Of a stretch of DNA of 64,000 nucleotides, positions 45,564 through 56,090 are shown piece after piece. This DNA is from Capronia americana (lineage: Eukaryota; Ascomycota; Eurotiomycetes; Chaetothyriales; Herpotrichiellaceae). The notes under the pieces are model-generated. The model did not search any database, was not told where the DNA came from, and worked only from the letters and a program-made list of their open reading frames with translations. The position numbers and the translations under genes were made by a program. How positions within the stretch are numbered: the first letter of the stretch is position 1; every line of letters starts with the position of its first letter. Where the stretch lies: positions 434,001 through 498,000 of the forward strand of contig JADWQD010000007.1 of NCBI GenBank assembly GCA_016110215.1. Reading direction: 5' to 3'.

Positions 45564-46209
45564 AGGAGGAGAGACCGGTTCGGACTCGAGCTGCCGGGAC
45601 ACAGCCTTTATATATATACCCAATCATTGCCTCCGTCGATTTCTGCCTGCAGGAAAGGAAGCACATAGCCTTTGGTTAGTGGAAAATTCTGCAGCTTCTC
45701 TCACGCTCGGGGCGTCTGCCTAGCTCACCTGTAAATCTGGACCGTAATCTACCACTGCACCGCCTGTAGTCCATACATAGAGCCTCCATCCCAATAGGTG
45801 CCTGCTGTGCTGTCACTTAGTCATCAGGCAGTCATGTGATCGTCCCAGGCACTTGGCATGTTTAACTGGAGGACCCGCTTTCTGGATGAGCGCAGGCTCA
45901 ATTCAACTCCATCAACTTCGACCTCCTAGCGCGTTGCCGCTCGAGTCTACTCCATTATTCTTGTCCACAGGCAGACCCGGTGGCATGCTGGTACTGAGAA
46001 GACGCAGTCTTGCACGACAATATCCCCGCCGATAGCTGTGCTGCCTGGATCGCTTCTGCGAGTCGGCCTGGACTAAAAGCTTCTCCCAGCGCGTCACTCA
46101 CGAATTTCCTTCCCCATCCTTAAACCGCGTATCTTCATACGCTCTTTCGCCCTCTGTTTATTCCTCCTCCTTTTCGAAAATAGCGCGACGCGCATCAATC
46201 CCCGCCAAC
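45564..46209. other. Intergenic region, 646 bases
   Basis: Between facA and the nucleoporin gene. No gene recognised. A short AT-rich run (tatatatata) at about 45610 may belong to the facA 3' end. Confidence 0.5.
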
Positions 46210-49200
46210 ATGTCTTTCGGCGGTGGCGGCGGCAGCGGCGGATTCTCCTTTGGTGCCACTAACACCAACAATCAGGGTGGTGGTTTTGGAGGATTTGGGG
46301 CCAACACAAGCAACAACGCAGGTAAGCAAATGTCACCCTATTCGATAGAGCTGCGAGTCTGATGGTATGATATCAGGAGGATTCGGTTCGACCACGAGCA
46401 ATACAGGTGGCTTCGGTTCCACTACCGCAGCCTCGAATCCGTTCGGGGGGAGCACGTTCGGGTCAAACACAAACACAGGAGGTACGTGACAGATGTGCGC
46501 AGGCAGCAGAAGCGGGCTTCACTCGTTCAACTGCCTCACCTCGCACAATATTCCCCCCCTTCATATCTCCAGCCGTCCCGTCTTCCAATATCTCCTCTCA
46601 TCAACGACTCGTCCATGCGCATGCAGCACAATGTCGAAATGGGGTAATTCTTCACAGGCATCAAAACGCAATGCGCCTATCTACTTCAGTCGTTCCGATG
46701 CCTCAGACACGTCCAACAAAATAGACACAGAAAGACTAACGACCAGCTCTGCAGGCTTCGGAGCCAACACCTCCACCACCGGCTCTCTTTTTGGCAACAA
46801 GCCAGCGTCCAATCCCTTCGGCACAACAACCTCCAATACGGGCGGAGGACTTTTTGGCAGCTCAACGACCAATACTGGCGGATTCGGCGCTGCAGGTGGT
46901 TTTGGAAGTACCACCTCAAACAATGCGTTCGGCGGTAATACCGGTGGTTCGGGCTTCAGCTTTGGCGCCGCAAAACCTGCGTTCGGCGCGACTGCAAATT
47001 CTACCCCGATGTTTGGCCAAGGTGGCGCAGGGACAACTGGCGGGTTTGGCTCGTCTTCAAGCCCTTTCGGCGCTGCCGGTAGCGGAACTGCCCTGAGCAA
47101 CCAGTCAGTCCCTCCCTCAGAAGGCACAGCCTCGACACCGTACGCGCCGACCTTGGAGAAAGAAGCCGCAGGCGTGTCGAGCAACTATCAGAGCATCAAC
47201 TTCATGCCACCATACCAGAAGTATTCATTTGAAGAGCTCAGACTGGCAGACTACAACGCGGGTCGTCGATATGGAAACAATACAGGCCAGGCCGGTGGGT
47301 TCGGCACGAACAGTTTTGGTGGCTTCGGGGCGAGCAACACTGGTGGGTTTGGTGGCAATACCAGCTCCAACCCATTTGGCGCTGCGGCCACCACCTCGTC
47401 AGGCTTTGGTGGCAGTACCTCGACGACTGGATTTGGAGGCGGTGGCCTGTTTGGAAGCAAGCCTGCTACTGGCGGCTTGTTCACCCAGCAGTCTTCGGCA
47501 GCTCCTTCTGGTGGCCTCTTCGGGACCTCGAACACTACGTCCACAAATGCTTTTGGAGGTGCCAACAGCACCGGCTTTGGCACCAGCGGAGGACTCTTTG
47601 GGAATAACAACAACCAGAACCAGCAGAAGCCTAGTTTGTTCGGCACCAACACTGGCAATACCGGCTCCTCGTTCTCCTTTGGCAATAACAGCACTTCCAA
47701 CACAGGAACAGGTGGCGGCTTGTTTGGCACCAACACCAATAATTCGAACACAAGTGCGTTTGGTGGAAATCAACAACAGTCCGGAGGACTGTTTGGAACC
47801 AACAACACGCAGCAGAAGCCCTCGCTTTTCGGCACCAACCCCGGTAGCTTCGGAACATCGACAAACCAAAATCAAGCTTCCGGAGGCTTGTTTGGGGGTA
47901 ACACAAACACCACCACTGGCGGAGGTTTATTTGGCAACAATGCAAACACCAACACTAGCACTGGTGGTGGTTTATTTGGAAGCAACCCCAGTACAAACAC
48001 TGGTGGAGGTCTGTTCGGGAGCACTCCCAATAACCAACAGAAGCCCGGTGGTCTGTTTGGAGGTAGCACGTTCGGCAACAACAATACTTCGGGTACAGGC
48101 ACAGGTCTTTTCGGAGGCAACAATAACCAGCAGCAGTCTGGTGGCTTGTTCTCAACCACCAACAACAACACTGGTTCGGGATTCTCTTTCGGAAATAACG
48201 CCAATAAGCCGGGGACTGGCTCGCTGTTTGGGACCGGTTCCAACCAGCAATCAGGTGGCTTTGGCGGCAGCCTCTTTGCACCGGGCCAGAGCACACAACA
48301 GAATCAGCAGCAGTCGGAGTTCAAGACTTCGTCCTTGAACGACCCCAACCCTTACGGCCAGACGTCCATCTGGACTGGACTGCCAGTCCCGACCCCCGAC
48401 AACTCCAAGCCACTGTTCACCCCTTTATCGGCAACCCAGAAAATGAAAGAAAGTCAATCCAAGCCACCACCAAGTCTGCGACTCAACCAGTCTCGCTATA
48501 TGACCCCCCCTCGTCGGTCGGGGTTCGGATTTTCGTACTCGACATATGGTACACCCAACAGTGCAGCCAGCACACCAGGTGGAAGTGGCTTGAGTGGTAG
48601 CATGTATGGCAGCCGGAGCTTCAACGGCGGCAGCTTTGGTCGCTCATTTGGAAAGAGTGCATCTGTCAGCAATCTGCGATCTCATTTCAGTGCCGATGGA
48701 ACTGGCGTTCTCAGTCCAGATGCTTTCGCCGCTACCAACACTAGGTGGTCTGGAGGCAACATGCGTCGCCTAACCATTGATCGGAGCATTCGGAATGATC
48801 TTTTTAGCCGGCCTTCCTTGCCCGCTTTCCCGACAAATGGCCTTGAGAAGTCGACCAACGGCAATGCCGCGCCCGCCCCGGCAAGCATCGAGTCATCGGG
48901 TCAGGAGCCAGTGGGCAAGCTCAAGAAGCGTGTGAGTTTTGACAAAGATACTGCGGGCGGTCAGAACGGCGTGTCAAACGGCGAAGCTGGGGCTTTGGTG
49001 ACGGTTGCGGATGATGAAGACGAGTACGAGCGCAGCAGAATCACGAACGGAAGTGCGACACCTGAAGCCGAGCCTGTCCGAGGAAATGAGCTTGCTGTTG
49101 TTCCGGAAGATCGGGAGTCGGATGATGTATCTTCCCGCAAGGTACCTGTGCAAGCCAAACCCGACCCTCAGCCTGGGGACTACTGGATGAAGCCAACTCG

Positions 49201-52200
49201 TGCCGAACTCAGTAAGCTTCCGCGCGAGAAGCTGTCGCGATTCGTTGGCTTCGAGGTTGGCCGGAAGGGATGCGGTAAAGTCGTGTTCAACGGCCCAGTC
49301 GACCTGACCAGCATTCCGCTCGACGATCTGTACGAGAAAATTGTCGAAATCCGTCTCCGTTCAGTGACAGTCTATCCTGACGCAAGCTCCAAGCCACCAG
49401 TCGGCAAGGGCTTGAACGTCCCTTCGACCATCTCGATTGAGAATTCTTGGCCCCGGGCTCGCGGTCAGCCGTCGTCTGCCACGAGCGGACCCATCTTTGA
49501 CAAGCATGTTAATCGCCTCAAGAAGATGAACGGCACTGAGTTCGTGAGCTATGACGTGGCGACGGGTGTTTGGACATTCCGAGTTCCTCATTACACTCGC
49601 TACGGTTTGGATTACGATGAGGATGACGAGTTGGGCCAGAGCCAACTTTCTGCTCCGCCCGACTCACTCACAAGCTCTCGATCTGCAGATGACTCGGGAA
49701 TGGACGTCGACAGCGAAGAACACGAGGATTACGAGGATGAGGGTGATGATGGCGACGATACCTTCGCATTCAAGCAGAAGACTCTGCCTGGTGGTTATGG
49801 CCGACAGTCTGCCATCGAGTATGAGGATGATGTTCCCTCGGCTCAGGAGGTCGAGGACGGTCCCGCAGATTCCGAAATGGAGGAAGACGATTATGAGGAA
49901 GAAAATCAGGACGAACTGAGCATGGTTGGTGCATACCCGCCGCCAGCTGCCAGTCCTGCCAAACCCATCCTCAAGGCCAGCACCATGGGTACGCCCGGGA
50001 AAGCCCTCATTAACATTGATGGCGACTGGGCGGAACAGCTCCAACGTACCATCAGCCCGCGGAAGCAGAATCGCGACGCGCTTCGAGAGGTCCAGAGCAA
50101 GGTCCTGCTGGATCGCGCATACGAACCAATGAAGCCGAGCGCGACAAAAGCCGCGAACAAGAAGGACTTTCGGACCAGCATTGACATCATGCACTCTCTA
50201 TTCAGCAGACATGAGGAGAGAATGGCGGACTTGAAGGGGAGGAAGGGCAAGGCGCAGACTGAGCCGGATTTTGAGGTTTGAACTCCCCCTTGCCCCCTTT
50301 CCCCGTCACTCTCTCTTGACCCATGTGCTCTGGTCCCTGCGGTGGATTGGAATATTCAACGATTGCTCAGTGAAGGGACGAACTTAATGCCCAGGATGTC
50401 AGACAGGGTACCAGGGATCAGGGCACGGTCGTTGCCCGTAGCACAGATATGTAGGTAGTTCAAATGAAACACATTTGCTGAAACACTCCGTCTTCTAGTT
50501 TCCATATGCCAAGCGCGCGAAGACCTTCGACGACCAAGCTCAAGCCGACGCGATCGAACTCAGCGAAGACGACAAGCGCTGGCACGCCAGTTTCAAGCCC
50601 CATTTCACGTCAACGAACAAGCTCATCTACAAGTCAAACGGACCGGCATCCGATAACGGCTGGACCACGGAGCTCCTGGCGCACAGTGAAGTGACCGGCA
50701 AAGACGTTGTGGCTACTTCGCTCGAGGCAGCCAATGTCGAGAACGTACGCGAGAGAAACTTGTCTTCACAGCTTTCTGACCTTTGCTAACTCATCATCCA
50801 GGCCGCCGTGGATGCCAAGTCTCTTCTGACCGATGCCCAGGTGTCTCTTAAGGACAACGTCCCTTTCATCAAACACGACGCTCTCCCATTCTCGCAAGTC
50901 AAAGCTCACCTGGCCCAGCATCTTGGCGGTACTGATGAACTTGATATCTACGAACTACTGCACGTCCTCTTCGATGACTACGAAGATGAATTCACTGTCG
51001 GTTTGTCCCGACAACAGCAACAAGAATATATGTCGCGGATCCGAAAAGACCGACTGTCGAAGTACCTCGCCGAGCTGGTCTGGCGCCGGCATGGGGAACG
51101 CATCAAAGCAGCCTCCAAGATCAATGCAGCGACCGCCGCAATCCTCCAGTTGACCGCAAAGAACGTGCACGCCGCATGCGATGCGCTGATGCAGGAAAAG
51201 GACTTCCATCTCACCCTGCTAGTCGCGCAGATTGAACAGGCCGATTCGGCTTTTCAGGAAGACATGGCCACTCAGATCTCCGACTGGCGCGGTCAGTCAG
51301 TCATTTCCGAAATGAGCGAAGAGATCAGAGCGTTGTACGAGATCCTCTCCGGAAACACCAGCATCGCGCAGGGTCGGCAGAATGTTGCTGTCGAGGACCG
51401 CGCTTCCACGTTTGCCATTTCAGAGAAGTTCGAGCTTGATTGGATCCAGGCTTTTGGACTGTGTCTGTGGTATGGAAAACACAAGAACGGCGACATTGGT
51501 GAGATTGTAGCGGACTTTCAGAGCAAGTTGAGCTCCAATCTGGAATCGGCGACCCCGGTCGGCAGCAACGGATATGAGGATCCTCTGTGGGTCGTCTTGA
51601 GGCTATTTGCCAGCAATAGTGCCAGCAAGAGCAAGGGAAGCAGAGCGGGCGCCGCCGTCAAGGCCGAGAAACCGGTTCTACCTCAAGCCTTGTCTGCGCT
51701 GTCTCAACCATGGGGCTCGCTCAAGACTTTCCGCCTGCACCACGTCATCACAGCCTCATTGTCTGGTGTTTCGATCGACCAAGACAAAGCCGATGACCTC
51801 GCACTGACCCTGAGCTTCGAGCATTCGGCACGCGGAGACATTGTCGGAGCTGTATACGCTCTCATGCACCTCAGCAACCCCACAAAGCGAGCCCGCCAGA
51901 TCCAGGATCTTCTCGATCGCCACGCCGCAGCCCTACCAGCACCACCTTCGTCTCAATCACAAACTTCGCCGCTTTGGACGGCTCTTACGGCTTCGTTCCA
52001 CATACCGGCCACATGGGTATATCAGTCAAAGGCACTCTACGCCCGCTCATGCAACGAATCACTGGCAGAACTTCATTATCTCGTCTTGGCCACGGACTAT
52101 GCTCAAGCTCATGCGTGTCTCCTTCACCGCGTCGCGCCACGGTTTATCATCGACGAAGACTGGGAGGGCTTGAGAGACGTGCTCGCCCGATTTGGCGAGG

Positions 52201-52788
52201 ATGCTGCGCAGAAGGTCGACGCCGCCGTTGCTACTTCAATTGAGCAGGACACGAGCCTGGAGTGGAAGAGCGGGGGAGGCGTATATGCGGACTTTGTGGA
52301 GCTGATGGTACTCATGAGTCCCTCACCCGCTGGCAGACGCGCGTCGTCCGGACAAGAGGCCATCGAGAAGCGCAAGAACAAGGCCGCCCTGCTTGAACGA
52401 CTACAGGTCGCGCTGACGGAATTGAATGCACGGTTCAACGCGAGTGGCTCAGGATCGAGTTCCGATTCGCGCACACTGGACTTGAACAAGGATCGAGAGA
52501 AGCTCGAGGAGAGAGTGGCGCTCTGCGAGATGGGCAAGACCGTGGCCAGAGTCATTGAGCTCGAGGATGACACTGGCGTTGCTGACCAGGTATGTACCAA
52601 GTGAAGTGTGAAGCGCATGCTTTTTGTCGCTGCCAACCGACCGCCTTTCGACTGAGGACGCTTACTAATTCCTGTTATGCTTTTAGAAGTCGATCCTGGA
52701 TCTCCCCCTCACCGCGGACTCGAGGTTGATCCACGCGCGAGCACTTGGCGTGGAGTATTATCGTGGTGTCATGGCAATGGCACATTGA
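46210..52788 (+). CDS. NUP145: Nup98-Nup96 precursor nucleoporin (Nup145/Nup189 type)
   Basis: Six exons: 46210-46321, 46377-46481, 46755-50275, 50499-50744, 50802-52589 and 52687-52788, giving 1,957 aa. The N-terminal half is FG/GLFG repeats with Asn/Gly/Thr spacers, interrupted by a Gle2-binding motif (YQSINFMPPYQKYSFEELRL). The autoproteolytic domain (GDYWMKPTRAELSKL onward) ends in VPHYTRYGL. The Nup96 half starts with an acidic linker and, after a 223-nt intron, FPYAKRAKTFDD, followed by the helical scaffold. The product is normally cut between the two halves: Nup98 forms the permeability barrier and Nup96 joins the Y-complex. Intron 3 has a weak donor (GTTTGA). If it were retained, the frame would stop at 50281 and yield Nup98 alone plus a short tail. 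The cleavage site reads His-Tyr-Thr at 1018-1020 rather than the usual His-Phe-Ser/Thr. Confidence 0.92.
50276..50498 (+). other. 223-nt intron with weak donor between Nup98 and Nup96 coding parts
   Basis: Donor gtttga, acceptor tcttctag, phase 0. Joining gives DFE-FPYAKRAKTFDD, matching the conserved tryptophan/phenylalanine-Pro-Tyr-Ala-Lys start of the fungal Nup96 segment. An in-frame stop follows immediately after the donor. Confidence 0.7.
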
Positions 52789-53540
52789 TGTTGACAGACG
52801 GGCTAGGAATAGGGAGTGTTACGCGCAGGGTAGTCGTCCGTGTAGGTTAACGAGTGAGTGGTATAAGCGGCACAGTCAGTTTTGTCCTCGTACCGAAAAG
52901 CAGACAACGGAACGAGAAGAACAGGATGGGTGACAGTCTGATCCCGTGTATGATACTTGCGTACTTGCGTACTTGGCGGAAATTCCAGGTATCAGATCCC
53001 AACATGAAGGACAAGGGTAGGGCCAAGGGTAATTCGAAAGGAAGGGCACGAAAAGAAAAGTTGTTACTATCCTATGCTGTCCGATCCGATCCTGCCTCTG
53101 GAATTTCTGGATAGGAAACGAGCGTGCACTACCCAGTCGAGGTGAGAACATACATACATGCACGCAGTGTGGCAGTGTACACGAGTATCTACGCACGCGC
53201 ACATGCATGCATGCATGCAGCCAAGCTAGACCGGCAGGCGTGCATAGAACAAATACTTGATGCGGACGGATCGACTGATCGACTGATCAACTGACGGACG
53301 ACCATTGTGCCCTGTTTGGCATTCGTGTACAACAGTACAGTAAGTCGCCGCGAGGCACCGACCCACCGACCCAGCCTGGCTCGCTTGTTTCTTGACCGGA
53401 ATCCCGACGCTCGTCCCCCTTCTGGCCCACGTGACCTCGCGCCGCTTTTGCTCAGGCTGGCTCGCGTCCGGCTCAACGTCGGCTCAGGCTTAGCTGGGCC
53501 AGCTCACCTTGCTGACCACATCGGGGTAGTGGCCTAAAAG
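52789..53540. other. Spacer between the last gene and the RIP island
   Basis: No gene recognised. It contains short simple repeats: tacttgcg about three times at 52966-52990, the run catgcatgcatgcatgca at 53202-53219, and gatcgact/gatcaact units near 53268-53293. CA and TG dinucleotides are plentiful, so this part has escaped RIP. Confidence 0.6.
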
Positions 53541-53989
53541 TTGTCCCTCCTCCAGACTGTTAAGTTTTAACGAAGGCCCCTAAAACGAGGCCCTAGAAGG
53601 GTTCCCTAGAGACGCACTATAGCACGTTACCTTCTCGACCCTATAAGAATAAGCCGGGTCTTTATAAGTGTAATAGTCCTAGCACGACGTCCCTTATGCC
53701 TCTAGCGCGAGGGAGGGTTCCTAGAAATAGTCCCTCTACCCCTTTCTATATCTCGTTAAGCTTCTACCTACTCTATCGTCGATTCCCCTCTCCTCTCCTA
53801 TACCTTCTCTCTCCTTTTTATCGAGTAACTTAATCTTTATTAACTCTTTTTATATCTTTTAATCTAGCTTCTAGTATAATTTCTTCTTTCCCTTCTTAGT
53901 ATAGATATAGGTCTTAGGATACTTAAGAGCTATTCACTATAAGGATTAAGAATAAGGAAAGAAGTTAAAAGGGTCTTAACCTAGACGAG
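53541..53989. other. Left edge of the RIP island, pyrimidine-rich
   Basis: About 450 bases between the boundary and the first readable frame of the DUF3435 pseudogene. RIP increases gradually here (a few CA/TG remain before 53700). A run of C/T-rich sequence at about 53740-53820 resembles a promoter or leader. No terminal repeat was recognised. Confidence 0.5.
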
Positions 53990-55759
53990 TAGATAGAGGC
54001 GGCGTTAGAGGATAGGCTCTCCGGAGATAGGTTAGGGATTAATAATAACTTTATTTATTTAGAACTTACTAAAAGTAGTAAACCGCGGTATAAGGTAATA
54101 ATAAAGTTTTAGAAAGCGTATACTATCTAGAAAGACTTACTTAAGTCTATAAAAGAAAACTAATAAGGATTAGGTATAAAAGGAAATTTCCGGGCTTTAA
54201 TCCTTAAAATATAATAAATATAAAATATTTCGCTAAAGTAATCGGACGCTTAATATATAGTAGGCTAAATAAGAAAATTAAATATAAAACAGTAAAAATA
54301 ATTTAGAATAAGATTTAGAAATTTATATTATAATAATAGAGAGAGACTTACCTTACTATTCTTAAAGATATCTATAATTTAATAGCTTCTATAAGTATAT
54401 TAAGGTATTTTCTATACTAAAGTATAAGTATATAGTTTTATTTACTAATAAAAGAAAAGTATATTTAATATATACTTAAATATAAAATTTCTCTATTTAT
54501 TAAGAAGAAAAAATCTATTTATTTAATAATAAAGAACTATATTACTATAAAAGAGTTTCTTTAGCTAAATAATTATTATAATTATACTTATAAAGTAAGT
54601 TAAGTAAACTATAATACTTTATTAAAGATATATTACTATATCTTTATAAGACTATAAGAAATTTATAAGATAAAGTATAAGGTTTAATTCTAAGCGAGAG
54701 AAGATAGAATAATATAATTAATACTAATAATATTTAATAGAACCTTCTTTATATAGTTATATAGAAAAATAAAGAGCTAAAGATTAAAATATAGTTTAAA
54801 AGAGAATATATAAAGGGTATATAAAATAATCTTAATAAGTAAGTAGTAAATATTAGCCGCTTTAAGGCTTAGATCCTTATTATTTATACTTTTATTAATA
54901 TATAGACTAAAGTACTTACTATATAAGAGACTAAATTCTATATCTTCTTTACTTATTAATAGCCTTTTATTTTTATTAGCTATTATTATTTTAATAAGTA
55001 TATTTAAGAACTATAGTACTATTAAGGCGGTCCTTAATACTAAACCGCCCTCTAGGAGGAGGTTTATAATTATAAAGTAGGCGGACGCTATTTTAGATAA
55101 TCTAGTCTTTCTAGAGATATCTATAGATAGAGTAACTAAAAAACTAAAGAATAAGTCTATATAGGGCTACTAGTATTCTAATTAGGCGAAAAGAGCTAGC
55201 TTTCTAGGAGGGATAGGACTATATACCTCTCGCTATAAAGTACTAATTAAAGTAGATAATAGGGCGATCTTATACTAAGCTAATTTACTATATAAGAAAC
55301 TAACTTATTATAGATAGCGGCTACTTACTTAGATAGGTAATAAAGTTTACTATATATAAAAACCTAAGAACTCTTATTAGCTACTATCTAAATAATATAA
55401 GTAATATAGATAGTACCGCCGTCTTCTTTAGCCTAGAGCTATAGCGGGACCTTATAGAAGACTTTTATAGTATATTAATAAGGAGAAATCCTAATCTCCT
55501 ATAGTTAATTCTAAGTAAAAGTTTAAATAAACTAAAGTACCGCCCTTAATTTATTACTCTTTATAAATAAATTAAGAATCTCTCTCTTTAACTTACCGCT
55601 AATATTAGTAAAAAGAAGTATAAAGAACTAAAGGCTAAGAGATATTAAGCTTATAATTAGTAATAGCTACTAGTAAATAAAGAGTTAGAGAACTATTATA
55701 AATTTAAATAGCGAGTCTAGACTACTTAAAGTAAGGTAGATAACTAAGGAGACTAGCGT
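53990..55759 (+). pseudogene. DUF3435-family tyrosine recombinase (Starship captain-like), 5' part, RIP-destroyed
   Basis: Reading the plus strand through stops recovers family blocks. There is LLFLLAIII...FKNYSTIKAVL at about 54964-55032 and VLIKVDN at 55240-55260. After a frameshift come GYLLR (stop) VIKFTIYKN from 55319, SYYLNNISNIDSTAVFF from 55379 (region of the catalytic Tyr) and RRNPNLL from 55481. They match the recombinase core and following helical region of DUF3435 (PF11917) proteins in order. Most stops are TAG or TAA at places where Gln or Trp would be expected, as RIP predicts. The true start is not visible; 53990 is the approximate beginning of a fairly open frame. The gene is interrupted at 55759 by the Gypsy insertion and continues at 62219. 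DUF3435 includes the captains that mobilise Starship giant transposons. Confidence 0.72.
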
Positions 55760-56078
55760 TATAATAGTATATTATACTAATAGGATAAAGATAGGGCTAA
55801 CGCTATATAAAGGTATAGATTACTTAATATAAAGAGACTAAACTAGAGAGAGAAGGAAAGATATCTAAAAAGGCGGCTATACCTTATCCTAGGTAAATAT
55901 TTCCTTCCGCTAAGGGTTTTAGTATATATATATATCGCTAAAAACCCTAGTTATATATAGTTAATTATATATAGCTATATAACTTATATAGATATATTAC
56001 TTAATTAGGGTAAGGCTTAGTAAAGCCCTATTCCTAATCCGGTTATTTTATAGGCTAGGCGCGTCTTATTCCGTAATA
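55760..56078 (-). repeat. Left LTR (element's 3' LTR), 319 bp, fully RIPed
   Basis: Aligns end to end with the right LTR. It contains no CA and no TG dinucleotide at all on the given strand, so every RIP target is gone. It begins tataatag and ends ccgtaata, the RIPed forms of TGTAACGG and CCGTGACA. Confidence 0.92.
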
Positions 56079-56090
56079 TTACCCCCCCTT
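56079..56090 (-). other. Polypurine tract
   Basis: On the minus strand aaggggggggtaa-type sequence lies directly against the inner edge of the left LTR. A polypurine tract belongs just upstream of the 3' LTR, which agrees with the minus-strand orientation read from the coding remains. Confidence 0.75.

Noticed and set aside
46493..46754. Upstream extension of the large nucleoporin frame beginning MCAGSRSG
   Set aside because: This stretch is inside the 273-nt intron 2; the true start at 46210 gives glycine/FG sequence that joins in phase.
47229..48338. Long alternative-frame ORFs within the GLFG repeat region, on both strands
   Set aside because: Low-complexity repeat DNA keeps several frames open; only the FG frame has meaning.
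50506..50694. 62-codon frame MPSARRPST
   Set aside because: Out-of-frame shadow of the Nup96 exon 50499-50744, whose correct frame reads FPYAKRAKTFDD.
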